Source: Paratrimastix pyriformis (Eukaryota; Preaxostyla; Paratrimastigidae). From it: a stretch of 64,000 nt of DNA. The notes under the pieces were generated by a model. That model was given only the letters and a program-made list of their open reading frames with translations, was not told the DNA's origin and did not search any database. The DNA lies in the NCBI GenBank assembly GCA_027972325.1, contig JAPMOS010000013.1:296501-360500 (forward strand), given 5' to 3'. Shown one piece after another: positions 21,172 to 32,841 of the stretch (position 1 is the stretch's first letter; the number at the start of each line of letters is the position of its first letter). The position numbers were made by a program, and so were the translations under genes.

Positions 21172-24100
21172 ATGCAGAGGTGTGAGGAGGAGCACCAAAC
21201 AACGTCAACAAACGACATTTCACTTGCTGAACTTCCTCCGGAGCTCATTGGACACATCTTCGGCTATGTTTCGACCCCTGAAACCCTCGCCGCTCTCTTC
21301 CGCTCCTGTGTCCTGTTCAATGCCATTATCCGCGAGAACGATGCTATTTGGGCGCGTGTTACACATACAATTTTCCCCTTCGTGACTTTCACCACAACAT
21401 GCACCGTGTTTTCGTTGGATCCTGACACCGCCACCTGGCAGGACATTTTCCGCCAACGATTGCAACAAAAACGGGACCTAGAGAAGAAGGTTGACGCGTT
21501 GGAGAAGTACAGCTGTCTGTGTTTGAACCCGACGTGCGACGACATGTGCTTGTGTTTAGGTCGTGATGATGTCAACGCAGCCCTCAGCAATGATCTGCAT
21601 GTGCACCGTCAGCGGAACAGTGCCACAGGAGAGGTGGGTATTTTGCCGGGTCTTTCCACGCTCACGGCTGCCCTCTTCTAGCTGCTGTACCTGAAGGCCA
21701 TCCAGCAGTTCCCCGACGACTTCGTGATTCCCTTCTCGTTCTCGCTCTACCTGCAGCACGGCGAGGACATGGACAGGGCGGAGGAGGTCTGCCCGCGTCT
21801 CCCACCCACCCCACGTCACCACCCCCTTTTCCCCTCATCAGATGATCCATCGGGCGTACGTCATGTCCCCCTTCGACGAGTCCATCTTCTCCGGGTCCGC
21901 GGGCCCATCCCCATGATGACGCGATCCCACGCCTCCGACCCCCTCCCATGGTGGGCTGGTTGGCATCATCTTCCACTTTTTGGCGGCGCAGCTATACGGC
22001 CCTGCTGGGGGAGCGCAGGCATCGGTTCGACGCGGTGGATCAGCTGTACCAGGACCACATCCGCCGCATGTGGCGCCCCGGCATGCACGCCCACGAGTCT
22101 GCCGCCCCATCCCAACGGCCGTCCGACCCCCACTTCCGCTTCGATTTCACTCCGATTGACCCACCCTCTCCGTGTCCATGTCCCACAGTCGCCGATCCTC
22201 GAGGGCCGGCGGCGGCACCCCCACGCACCCCGTCGAGGAGGCGGGCGCCCTGGACGGGAGCGATTACACCGTCATCCCAGCGGCCGAGATCTCCACCGAG
22301 ATGGTTTCCGTCCGCCTCAACTACGGCGAGGTCTGGCCTCCGCAGCAGATGCCCTGGGGGAGCGGCATGCATGGGCAGAAGGATGCCAACCGATTCTCCC
22401 TGGGGCACCCACCTAGTTCTTGGCCTTCGGCATCCGGGCCTTCCCGCGCGCCCTGGCCATCCTCGACCAGGCCCTGCACATGCTCGGCCGCGTCGGGGAC
22501 CACCTGGCCGAGCGCGCCCGTTTGGTCTGTGGCCCCTCCGCCCCTCCTCCCAGCCCTGACACCTCTGTCTGTCGGATGTAGGAGGCCATCAAGAGCGCCG
22601 AGCATCGCCTGGCCCTCAGCCTGGCCCGCCGCCAGCGACGTGAAGCCGCCGCCCCCGCCGGGACACCGTCCGCATCCCCGGCACCGCCACCACTGCCCCC
22701 TGCCCCCTGCCACCTGCCCCCTGCCCCCTGCCACCCGCCACCTGCCACCTGCCACCTGCCACCTGCCACCTGCCACCTGCCACTGCCTCACGCCCTTTTC
22801 CACCTGCGTTACGGTGCGCTGGCTTCCAGCCCCGGGGGGATCGCGCCCATCGCAGCCGCCGAGGCCGATGGCGCTGCTGCCGGGCCTGCAGACGGGGCGG
22901 CGGGCGGGGCCGAGGAGCCGCCCGAGGAGCCAGCCGAAGGGGCGGAGGAATCCGAGGGCGAAGGCGACCCCGAGGAGGACATCAACCCCGATGACGAGCT
23001 GCCCCAGCAAAGCCGCGCCACCCGCCGCCCCGCGCTCGAGCCCAAGTTCACCCCCTTCAAGAACATCGCCGAGGTCTGCTGCCCTTCGCCCGCGTGTCAG
23101 CGGGCCTCCCCTCATCTTCCTCCTGTGGTGACCCGGCTCGGGGGACGCCAGGTGGAGACCGATGTGGCCGTTGCGCAGAGCTTCCTGGGGGACGCCTACT
23201 TCCTGGCCCACAACTACCCGGCCGCAGTGGAGTCCTACGACCGGGCCCTCAAGTACCGGCCCACCTCCAGCTGCGCCATCGCCCTCGTCGAGCTGCTGCT
23301 CTTCCTGGGCGGCGACCAGAACGAGGAGCGCGCCACCCAGCTCATCCACCGCGGTCTGCACTCCCCCATTTCCAGCAGCGCGGAGGCTCATCTTGACGGC
23401 GGCCATCCTTCGCCTCGTGTGCAGCGCTGGAGGACACCCGGCCCTACCCGGCCAACCTGCTCTTCTTCCTGCACCTGCTCAACTTCGTCCGGCTCGCCCC
23501 GCCCCTGCCCAAGGAGGCGCCCGCACAGGGCGCCGCTGCGTCCGACCAGGGCGCCACCACGGCAGCCGCTGCTGCCACAACCACCACCTCCGAAACCGCC
23601 ACAACTCCAACGGCAACCACCCCCGCGGCGACTCCTCCGAGTGCCGAGAGCGCCGTGCCGCCCTCCCCCCTGGGTGGCGAGGCCCCCGGGGCAGGGGCCA
23701 TCATTCACGCGCCCCTGCTCCGGCTGAACCCGTCGGCCCCCTTCGCGCCCAACCACACCAAGCAGGCCGACCCCGAAAAGGCCGCCCATCCCCATCCGCC
23801 CGCGGACACCCCCCGCAGCCCCGAGGCGGCAGCCGACCCGCAGACGATCAACCCGTACGACACCAAGTTCCCCCCGACCTCGTTCACCATCCCGCCCCCG
23901 CCCCCGCCGCGACCCGAGCTGCGCAACCCCGAGCGGCAGGCGGCCCTGGCCCAGATGAAGAACATCATCACCATCGAGCTGAGCCGCTCCACCTTCTGCG
24001 ACTTCCACGGGGTCTTCACCTTCATGTCCCGCCGCGACCTCCCCGAGGCCCAGGTCTCGCTGCCCGCCCTCCTCGCGCCACCCGTCCCCCCCGCCCACTG

Positions 24101-24902
24101 GGGGGAGAGGGGGTAACAGGCCCTCTGCCCTCTCGCAGATCCTCACCTGCCTCCCGATCCCCTTCCCCCTCCCCCCTGCCGGCGGCGCTCACGGCCCCAG
24201 TGGGTCAAAGTCATGGTCCGCCCCCAGCCCTCTGCCGCCTCGACGCCCTTCCTCCCATTTTTCCCCTGCTTACCCCTTCTCGTTTGCTCCCCTGGCCAGT
24301 GCTACGTCCTGGAGGGGGACCTGCCGCTGAGCGTGCTGGACGGGTGGGCCTGGTGGCGCGAGACGCCCCTGCCGCTGGACGAGTACTACGACCGGCTCGA
24401 GGAGGAGCAGCGCCGCAGGGAGCAGGCACAGCAGGAGGCCGCGCGTCTGGCCGCCGCACAGCCCGCCCCCCAGCCGGCCGGGGCCCCTGGGGCCCCTGCA
24501 GCGCCGGGGGACCGCCCTGAGGGCGGGGGCGAGGGGGGCCAGCCGGACGGTGGCCGTGGGGGGCTCCGGCCCGAGCTGCGCGAGTTCCTGGCCCAGTTCG
24601 AGATCCCCGACCAGCTGATCGAGCAGCTCCAGAATGGCGGCGGGGGCGCGGCCGAAGCCTTCGCCCGCCTCTTGGGCGAACTGGGGGTGGCCCCAGGCGA
24701 GGAGGGCGGGGACGGGGACGACGATGGCGGGGACGATGGCGGGGACGATGGCGGGGACGGGGACGACGATGGCGGGGACGGGGAGGACGGCGGCGAGGAC
24801 GGCGGCGAGGATGGAGACGGAGATGGGGGCGAGGATGGGCACCGAGAGCGAGAGGACGGGGACCGGGAGGAGGGCCCCGCGGCGGGGCACGACCTCGACT
24901 AG
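21172..24902 (+). CDS. F-box/TPR protein with Asp/Gly-rich tail
   Basis: Eleven exons in consistent phase (21172-21633, 21682-21786, 21842-21894, 21992-22096, 22189-22330, 22417-22524, 22582-23073, 23152-23353, 23425-24053, 24201-24215, 24300-24902) give 971 aa. An F-box opens the protein (LPPELIGHIFGYVSTPETLA), followed by a Cys-rich bit (CLCLNPTCDDMCLCLG). TPR-like helical pairs follow: AIQQFPDDFVIPFSFSLYL, AFPRALAILDQALHMLGRV, LGDAYFLAHNYPAAVESY with YDRALKYRPTS. After a Pro/Thr-rich part there is a second helical part (ALAQMKNIITIELSRSTFCD, EYYDRLEEEQRRREQAQ, ELREFLAQFEIPDQLI) and a tail of Asp/Gly repeats. The exact subfamily is not recognised. Exon 10 is only 15 bases. Confidence 0.8.
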
Positions 24903-25241
24903 CCCGAAGAGCCCGGGTCGTACCCAGCCCGATCTGCCCACCCCCCGGTCGAAGAACGTTCGCGTCGCTCGGCTCTTGGTCCGGGAAGGGGATCGGGCCG
25001 GCGGGTGAGAGAACAGAAACGACCATCACCAGGTCGGGAGACGGGCCACTCAGGGGGGAGGGCAGAGGGGGAAGGGCAGAGGGGAACCGCACCGCTGTCG
25101 ACAACCACCGTCAAAAAGAACAAGCAGAGGTGAGGAGGGCGGGGGGGAGGGAGAGGAGACGAGCAGAATGTGCACAGAGAAACAGAAAACCCATCATCGC
25201 CGCGCCATCCTGGCGAAGGGATGGCGCCCCATGACGTCTGC
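24903..25241. other. Convergent intergenic region
   Basis: About 340 purine-rich bases between two converging genes. I see no coding sequence, RNA gene or clear repeat. Confidence 0.4.
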
Positions 25242-25970
25242 TTAGTTCTTGGGGGATGGGGGCGGGTGCGGGTGGGCCGGCCGGGGGCATGGCGGGTGCA
25301 TGGGAGCCAGAGAAAGAGGAGGCATGGGCGGGGGGGTGGACAGCACCGAGGTGGGCACGTGCAGGGCCCCTATCTGGCCGTGCGCCGATTGCGGGCTCAT
25401 GGAGGGGGAGAGGGAGGGGCTGTGGGGGGGCGGGGGAAGCCCGGCGATGGGGAAACCCGTCGAAAAGTCGCAATATCTGGATGGCAGGAGAAGGCGGAAT
25501 CAGCAAAATGAGGACTCATATGACACGAGACAGACCGAGTTGCCTGGAAAATTTGCTCGGCGAGATCAGGTGAAATAGTGTTCTTGATGGCGGTCACCTG
25601 CGGAGAGAGTGAAATTGGAAAAAGGACACTGTATGAAACGAACCTGCTTGCAATCGATGTCGATGGACTCGTTCAAAAAGCAGAGAACCAGATCAGCGTC
25701 CGTGTGAATGGTGAAGAAATCCTTCAGGAAGCAACCACAAACGAGACCAACAGAGACGTGGAAACCCATCTGGCGGATCATTCGCTCAACATGCCCATAA
25801 AAATCTTTCCAGCGAATATTTTCGGTGGGTGTGGAGGGTTGTGACGGAGCGAGAGGTTCCGCAGATGGAGTTCCCGGAGAGGAAGGAGCTGTCACACGAG
25901 GGGACACCGGGGTAGCAATCGGGCCGCGTGGTGAGACAGGTGCGGTGCCCCGTGGCGACGCAGGAGCCAT
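25242..25970 (-). CDS. Protein of unknown function with SPRG repeats and Pro-rich tail
   Basis: Three exons (25970-25644, 25597-25536, 25476-25242) join in phase to 207 aa. The N-terminus repeats an Ala/Pro plus SPRG motif (MAPASPRG, PVSPRG, PVSPRV), followed by a globular part (IRWKDFYGHVERMIRQMGF, DFFTIHTDADLVLCFLNE, IKNTISPDLAEQIFQATR) and a Pro/Ser/Met-rich tail ending HPPPSPKN. Not recognised. The open frame continues upstream of the ATG through LHPATANLIRRIHALSP, so another 5' exon may exist; a candidate begins at 26344 but its phase does not match. Donors are GTTCG and GTCTG. Confidence 0.55.
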
Positions 25971-26347
25971 GACGACGGGGGAGAGGGCATGGATTCGCCG
26001 AATTAGGTTCGCAGTTGCCGGATGAAGTGTGCAGCTTTTGTGTGTGTAGTTGCTATCCTCCCTGAAATAATACGACAACATAGAATGAATGCCTTCGGCC
26101 GAGAGAGAGAAAAAAGCGATTGAAGAAAAGAGCCCAGGAGATTGAAGCTCTCACTTTTCCAGTTTTCTTTCAAATTCTCACAGCCGGAAAGCGAACAGGT
26201 TGTGGCGCCATCCAAAGGAAGGAGACAAGAGACAAGAGAAGATGATGGAGGTGGAAGGATGCCGATGGACGAGGGATATTCGGCCTCGCGTGAAATTATG
26301 AATGAAAGAAGCATTATTAAGTGGATTCCATCATTGGGCATCAAGGA

Positions 26348-26644
26348 TCATATAAGGCCGCAGAGCTTCTCATAAAGTTCTTTTTCTTTACGGGTTGGTG
26401 TGACTACGTATTAACACGATGAGACTCATCAAACGGGAAGATTGTTGTGCAGACCATCGTCCGCAATTGCAAGGGCAAGCAAACATCCTTGTTTTGTCAA
26501 GGATTCGCAAATATCCTCGCGTGCTTCATTAATTTGGTAATTATTGTCTGGGTATGGTGGAGGAGCTTTTGGAGTTGGGTGCAATTGGTGGGAGGGTGAT
26601 GATTGAAGATGAGAGGCTTCCGAAAGCGGGGAAGTTTCGCTCAT
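26348..26644 (-). CDS. 81-residue protein, two exons, unknown function
   Basis: Exon 1 (26644-26455) and exon 2 (26403-26348) join in phase across a 51-nt intron with a GTCTGC donor and a GTAG acceptor. The product starts MSETSPLSEASHLQ, is Pro/Ser-rich for about 35 residues, and ends in a helical part (EAREDICESLTKQGCLLALA, then TRKEKELYEKLCGLI). Its ATG is 61 bases from that of MTR4 on the other strand, so the two probably share a promoter. Family not recognised. Confidence 0.55.
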
Positions 26645-26705
26645 GGAGATCGGATACAAATTTGCGTTTCGCGTACTCCTCCGAGGTTCCTTCGATCTCT
26701 CGCCG

Positions 26706-29700
26706 ATGTCCCTGCCAGCCAAGCAGTTCTGCGCTTCTGAACCTCAAAACAACAAAATGTTTTTTTCTCTCCTCGTTTTATCAGTACGCGGCCAGAGGTT
26801 GTGTCCGAGGAGACCAAACGGCCCCGGGACGAGGAGATCGGTGGCCCTGCACTCCCACCATCCACCCCGCCGCCCCCGCCCCCTGCAGATGAAGACGACG
26901 GACCGAAAGCGAATGCTCCAGTTTTCTCATATAACTGTGTCCACGAAGTTGCCCTACCCCCGGGAATGACGACACCTCCACCCCCGCCCGAGGGCTGGCA
27001 GGACCGTCCCCCAGCCAAAACTTTTCCATTTACCCTGGATCCGTTCCAAGAAGCGTCAGTAAACAGCATCCGACGTGGTCTGCGTTTCCACATTCTCGGT
27101 GACGACGATCCCCGTCCCCCTGCCAGGTGAATCGGTGCTCGTCTCCGCGCATACATCTGCCGGTAAGACTGTCGTTGCCATTTATGCAATCGCCACTGCC
27201 CTGCGGGACGGCCAGCGGGTCATCTACACGAGCCCCATCAAGGCCCTCAGCAACCAGAAGTACCGCGAGCTCTCCGAGATGTTCTCCGACGTGGGCCTCA
27301 TGACGGGCGACGTCACCCTCAACCCCAACGCCAACTGCCTCGTCATGACGACCGAAGTCCGTCCTTCGGCCGGCTGCCCTGATGGAGAACTGTGATGTCT
27401 GGGATGGGGGGGGGGACTTGGCGCGCTCATGATGGTCATGGTCGTCATGGGGGTGGCTATCTCCGGGGGTAGATTCTGCGGAGCATGCTCTACCGCGGCT
27501 CGGAGATCATGCGCGAGGTGGCCTGGGTGGTCTTCGATGAAATCCATTACATGCGCGATGCCGGTCGGTCTTCCCCGGCACCATCCACCACCCCGCCACC
27601 CGTCCTGCCCGGTGCTATTCGACTGACCCGCGTGGGTGTGGTGTGGGTGGATGCGGATGCGGATGCGGATGCGGATGCGGATGCGGATGCGGATGCGGAT
27701 GCGGATGCGGATGCGGATGCGGATGCGGATGCGGGTGCGGGTGCGGGTGCGGGTGCGGGCATCGCGGCCACGGGCAGAGCGCGGCGTGGTGTGGGAGGAG
27801 ACCATCGTCATGCTGCCCGACAAGGTGCGGTTCGTCTTCCTCTCGGCCACCATCCCCAACGCCAAGGAGTTCGCCGAGTGGGTGGCCTTCCTCCACAGCC
27901 AGGTCCGTCCATGGCCCCGTGGGCATTCCAACCGACCGGCTCATCGCCTGGCTGCCTGGCTGGTTCTCTTCTGCAGCCGTGCAACGTGGTCTGCACGGAC
28001 TTCCGGCCCGTCCCGTTGAGGCATTTCATCTTCCCCGCCGGCGGGGCCGGCCTCCACCTGGTCGTCGACGCCGATGGCGTCTTCCGGGTCCGCGCTCCGG
28101 CTCCCTCATGCCCTCACGCCCCCCCTCATGCCCATGCCCCCATGCCCGTGCCGCCAAATGACGCCCCTCCCTCATCGTCCTCCTCCTTTCCTCCTCCCGT
28201 CCTCCGCTCCGCCTGGTGGCACAGGAGCACAACTTCGTCAAGGCCATGGACGCGCTGCAGGCCTCGGGGGGCGAGCGGGGCCCCCAGCTGGCCCGGTCGC
28301 CTGCCCCGAAGGGTGGCCGGGGCGGCGAGATGACGGACATCTACAAGATCATCAAGCTGATCATGGAGAAGCAGTTCCAGCCGGTCATCGTGTTCTGCTT
28401 CAGCAAGCGGGAGGTCGAGAAGACCGCGCTGATGATCGCCAAGCTGGACTTCAACACCGAGCAGGAGAAGGGCCTCGTCGACGCGGTCTTCACCAACGCC
28501 ATCGAGGCCCTCAGCGACGAGGACAAGAGCCTGCCCCAGATCCAGCAGGTGCTGCCCCTCCTCAAGCGCGGCATCGGCATCCACCACTCCGTCCGTCCCC
28601 CCCAGCCCGCCCCGGACCATCTGCCCCCCCCCCCCCCCCCCCGCCCCCGCCCCCGCCATCCCACTCACCCGCCCATCCCACTCACCCGCCCGCCCGCTCA
28701 CCCGACCGCTCACTGGCCGCCGGGAACAGGGCCTGCTGCCGCTGCTGAAGGAGGTCATCGAGATCCTCTTCCAGGAGGGCCTCATCAAGGCCCTCTTCGC
28801 GACGGAGACCTTCTCGATGGGCCTCAACATGCCCGCCAAGACGGTCGTCTTCACGGCCATCCGCAAGTTCGACGGGAAGGACTTCCGCTGGCTCAGCTCG
28901 GGCGAGTACATCCAGATGAGCGGCCGGGCGGGCCGGCGCGGCCTCGACGACCGCGGCATCGTCATCACCATCCTCGACGAGAAGCTCGAGCCCGAGGCCG
29001 CCAGGGCCATCATCAAGGCCCGCGCCCCCCCTCGGGGGTGGGTGGTGCTGTTGGGCGGTTGGTGGGCGGGTGGTTGCCGGGTCCCTGTTGCCCGCCTGCC
29101 CGCTTGACGCATGTCTTCTGCATCTTGCGCCTGTCTGTGTGCCCGGCTGGCTGTGTGCGGGGGTGCGTGTCTGCAGGGCCAAGCGGATCCGCTGAACTCG
29201 ACCTTCCACCTGTCGTACAACATGATCCTCAACATGCTCCGCGTCGAGGGCGTCGAGCCCGAGGCCGTCATCAAGAAGAGCTTCCTCCAGTTCCAGGCCC
29301 TGCGCACCGTGCCCGCCGCCACCACCTGGCCACTGCCCCCCGCTGGCCCCCGCTGGCCCCCATGGCCCCCCCCGCTGGCCCCCGCTGGCCCCCCATGGCC
29401 CCCGCTGGCCCCCGCCCCGGCCCCCGCTGGCCCCGCCGCTGGCCCCGCCGCTGGCCCCGCCGCTGCCCCCGCCGCTGCCCCTGCACGGAGTTTCATGTGC
29501 TTGGGTCTGGGCGGCGCTGGGGCCTGTGCCGGGGACAGTGCTGGAGGAGCTGCAGCAGGAGGTGGCCGCGATCGGGATCGAGGAGGAGCCGCTGATCGGG
29601 TCCCTCTACGCCCTGCGCTCCCAGCTGGGCCGCCTGGCGGCCGAGCGGCGGGCCACCATCACCCGGCCCATCCACGCGCTGCCCTTCCTCCAGACCGGCC

Positions 29701-32276
29701 GCATCGTCAGGGTCCGCCCGCCCCGGATGCCTCCTTCCCCTTCCCCTTCCCTTCCCCTTCCACCTCCCCTCCCCTCCCCCCCTCCCACGCACACGCTCGC
29801 CTCCGCCTAGGCGGCTCGTCCGTTTTTCCTTTCTTTCAACCTTCCATTCGCGGGATCTGATGCCTGGTGGGTCGGCCTGCCTGTGGGGGGCGCGTGGGGC
29901 CGGGCAGGTCATCGACGGGGCGGACGACTGGGGCTGGGGCGTGGTGGTCAACTTCCTGCAGAAGGCCCCCCGCGACCGGCTGGCCGCCGCGCCCAGCAAC
30001 CCGGTCCAGTACGTGGTGGACGTGCTGCTGCTGTGCGACCCGGCATCGGTGGGGACCCGGCCCCGGCCGGCCCAGTTCCCGCCCAGCCGACCCCCTGCCC
30101 GTCCACCCCGTCCGTCCCCCCACCCCCACCTCCCTTCCCCTCCCTTCCCTCCCCTCCACCCCTCCTTCCTTCCTTCCACTGCCACCAGCGCCACCCCTGC
30201 CTCCGCTGCTGCAACAGCCTGCCCGCAGTTGCTGCTCGGCCCCCTGCCTTCCCGAGGGGACCCCCTACCCGGGGCCCATCTCGGCCGTGGTCGGGGCGGG
30301 CCGCTTCGAGAACTGCGTCATCCCGGTGGCGCTGCACTGCCTGGCGGACATCTCCTCCATCCGGCTGCACATCCCCAAGGACCTCAGGCCCCCCAGCCAC
30401 CGCCAGGTCCGCCCCGCCCCGCCCCCCACATCCCCGGCCCCGTCCCCTCCCAAACACAGACGTCGTGACCCTCCCCCCTCCCCCCGGGGCTCCCAGTCTG
30501 TGGCCCAGGCGCTTGCCGAGGTGGAGCAGCACTACCAGAAGGTGCCCCTGCTGGACCCGGTGGAGGACATGCAGATCGACGACGAGCCCTTCAAGAAGCT
30601 CCTCAAGGTCCGGCCCCCACGCCCCCCCCCCGGCCCGCCCCATGCCTCGTTGGCCCCCCCGCTGCACCACCGCCTCACTCGGGCATGGGCACGGGCACGG
30701 GGTGGGTGGCTGTGGCGCGGGGGGGCGGGGGGGAGCAGAAGATGGAGCTGCTCGCCGAGCGGCTCGACTCGGACGCCTTCCGCGTGCCCACCGTGGCCCC
30801 CCGGCTCGCCCAGTACGCACGCAAGGTCCGCCCTGCCACCCGCCGCCTCCTCCCAGCCCGCCCAGCCGTCGCGTCGTGGCCAAGGGCCCACTGGCCCCCT
30901 GACCCACTGACCCACTGACCCACTGACCCACCACTGGGGGTGCGGGTGGCGGCGTGCAGGCTGGCCTGAAGGCCCGCATCGAGGAACAGCAGCGCCTCAT
31001 CAAGCAGGCCGCCTCGATGATCCTCAAGGACGAGCTCAAGGCCATGAAGCGCGCCCTCCGCCGGTCCGCCACGGGATGATTTTTTTTTTTTGGGTGACCC
31101 ATAATCTTTCGGAAGTACCATCCAAGGGGCCTTGATCAGGGCCCCGCCGCCTGTGTGACTTTCGCGGGGAAGGTTGCAACTTCCTGTTAGCCTAGCTTTG
31201 GGCCGCATGCGGGCTGCCTGGAATTATCACCGGGCTGCTTGGACCTCAGGTGGCTTGTCGATGGACTGCCCTCAGTCAGAGCGGTATCGACATCGGGGTC
31301 TCTGCGGAAGCGGAGGCTTCGAGGCCGTGAGAAAGGGAGGCACCGCGTGAGGCTGGAAACAGAGCAACGAAAACTCCCTGTACTGCCGATTGGCGAGGAA
31401 AACGGTCCTGAAAGCGCACGGAGTCATCCGAGCAGTTGCAGATGGTAAGACTGCAGTTCTTTTTTTGCTGCCTGTCGAAGCGAGGGGGCATCACCGTGGA
31501 TCTGACATTCTCCCCTCCCCTGCACCGCCGCACCCACCCCCAGGCTTGAATTCCTGGAGGAGAACGACGTGGTGACCACCAAGGGTCGGGTGGCCTGTGA
31601 GATCAACACGGCCGATGAGCTGATCTGCACCGAGCTGATCTTCTCGGGCCTCTTCAACGACCTCAACCCCATGCAGATCGTGGGGCTCCTCTCGTGCATG
31701 GTCTTCCAGGAGAAGGTCCGCCCCGGCCCGTCACTCACTCGCGGCTCACGGCTCACGGCTTTCCTTCCCCGCCGCCCTGCCCAGTCCAACGAGAACGCCA
31801 CCCCGCGGGACGATCTTCTGGGCCCCATCAAAACCCTCCAAGACACGGCCGCCCGCATCGCCAGGGTCTGTCCCCGCCTTTTCTTCACGCATCCCCTGAT
31901 GCATGCCTGCATGGGGCGCAGGTGCAATCGGAGAGCAAGATCGCGATCGACGTCGATGAGTATGTGGGCAGCTTCAAGACCCACTTGGCCGAGGTCGCCT
32001 ATCTCTGGGCCAAGGGATCCAAGTTCTCCGACATCTGCCAGGTCACCGACATTTTCGAGGGTCTGCCACTGGTTGCCGTCTGTGTGACTTTCACGATCAA
32101 ACTCCTCCAACTTCTCAGGTTCGATTGTGCGCTGTTTGAGGAGGCTGCAAGAGCTCATCGAACAACTCGCCTCAGCTGCCCAGATCATCGGAGCGGAACC
32201 ACTCGTCCAGAGGTTCCGCGAGGCCTCGACCAGAATAAAACGCGATATTGTGTTTGTGGCCTCCCTTTATCTGTGA
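26706..32276 (+). CDS. MTR4: Exosome-associated DExH RNA helicase MTR4 (SKIV2L2)
   Basis: A Ski2-like helicase that feeds RNA to the nuclear exosome. Exons resolved in phase: 26706-26725, 26785-27077, 27127-27356, 27473-27563, 27778-27902, 27977-28087, 28225-28590, 28730-29017, then from 29177; later blocks follow to a TGA at 32276. Motifs: Walker [30 protein letters not shown] box [41 protein letters not shown], the RecA2 motifs [16 protein letters not shown] and [15 protein letters not shown], then [18 protein letters not shown]. The MTR4-specific arch/KOW part lies about 29540-30820 ([14 protein letters not shown]), and the C-terminal helical domain ends [13 protein letters not shown] short Pro-rich N-terminus replaces the longer one of yeast. 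One intron is GC-AG. The junction near 29310-29540 and the exon near 31410 (ESSEQLQM) are not fully resolved. Confidence 0.92.
27564..27777 (+). repeat. MTR4 intron with GGATGC hexamer array
   Basis: The intron right after the DEIH exon carries about 15 copies of GGATGC at 27648-27738, followed by four GGGTGC copies. The array makes open frames in several phases but none joins the helicase frame. Confidence 0.85.
29313..29538 (+). repeat. MTR4 intron with GCTGGCCCC-type repeats
   Basis: Degenerate tandem copies of a 9- to 12-base unit around GCTGGCCCC fill about 29333-29470 between the FLQFQALRT exon and the [13 protein letters not shown] exon. It stays open in frame, so unspliced reading cannot be excluded from sequence alone, but family alignment argues for an intron. 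Confidence 0.65.
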
Positions 32277-32419
32277 ACCACGAAGAATCCACGACTCCCT
32301 TGAGCGCGCACATGATGATTCCTGTTCGAAGAAGGACACCCAAAACTCCCGCCGACGATGCCAAAATGACACGAACACAGGAATTACGCTTCTTTGGGTG
32401 ACACACGCTCGCTGGATCG

Positions 32420-32768
32420 TTTAAATCAGCTCCAGTCCAGGCTGTAGTCCGTGGCCACTCAGTTCGGCTAAAAATTGTGGAGGAGGTTCGACGCGAGTTT
32501 GAGGCACACTTTGCTGAAATTGAAGGATCAGGCAATTTCGTGTTTTGGAAAACGCCCAATACTTTGTGTCGTCCAATTAGTCTGTGTTGGGATCTTGGAT
32601 GTCACCCTCAATCGAAAACCAGTTTTTTCACAAACAGATGTGGGCTTGGAGCCACATGAATCTCTCTCTGCTCAGCTGAAGCTCGTTCAAGCTGCAATGA
32701 AAGCCAGAGAAGCTGCTCTTATCCAGGAAGAACTCGAGGGAGAAGGAGAAGCTTACCAAAAATCGTAA
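32420..32768 (+). CDS. IQCC-like: IQ-motif protein resembling IQCC
   Basis: The 5' block contains an IQ-type calmodulin-binding motif and adjoining helix (VQAVVRGHSVRLKIVEEVRR then EFEAHFAEIEG), the arrangement seen in IQ domain-containing protein C. It splices in phase at a GTCTGTG donor (about 32579) to 32639-32768, encoding GLEPHESLSAQLKLVQAAMK and an acidic helix ending EAYQKS, stop TAA at 32766. The first exon and start codon are not resolved; ATGs near 32312-32366 do not join in phase. The gene follows MTR4 on the same strand and ends 73 bases from the stop of the convergent MFS gene. Calmodulin binding is inferred from the motif. Confidence 0.6.
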
Positions 32769-32841
32769 TGTGTGTAACAATCGAACAATTGTGCCAGATC
32801 GGACAACGCGCGGACGCGAAGGAGAAGGGGAAAGGTTATTC

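Noticed and set aside
24211-25104. Arg/Pro-rich minus-strand open frame
   Set aside because: Antisense of the Asp/Gly tail of the F-box/TPR gene.
26003-26344. Upstream exon for the SPRG-repeat gene starting MMPNDGIHLIM
   Set aside because: Its splice phase does not fit the downstream exon; not supported without cDNA.
27643-28161. Cys/Gly-repeat open frame
   Set aside because: Product of the GGATGC hexamer array in an MTR4 intron.
32312-32401. ATG-led segment MTRTQELRFFG as first exon of the IQCC-like gene
   Set aside because: No acceptor near 32430 joins it in the IQ-motif frame.
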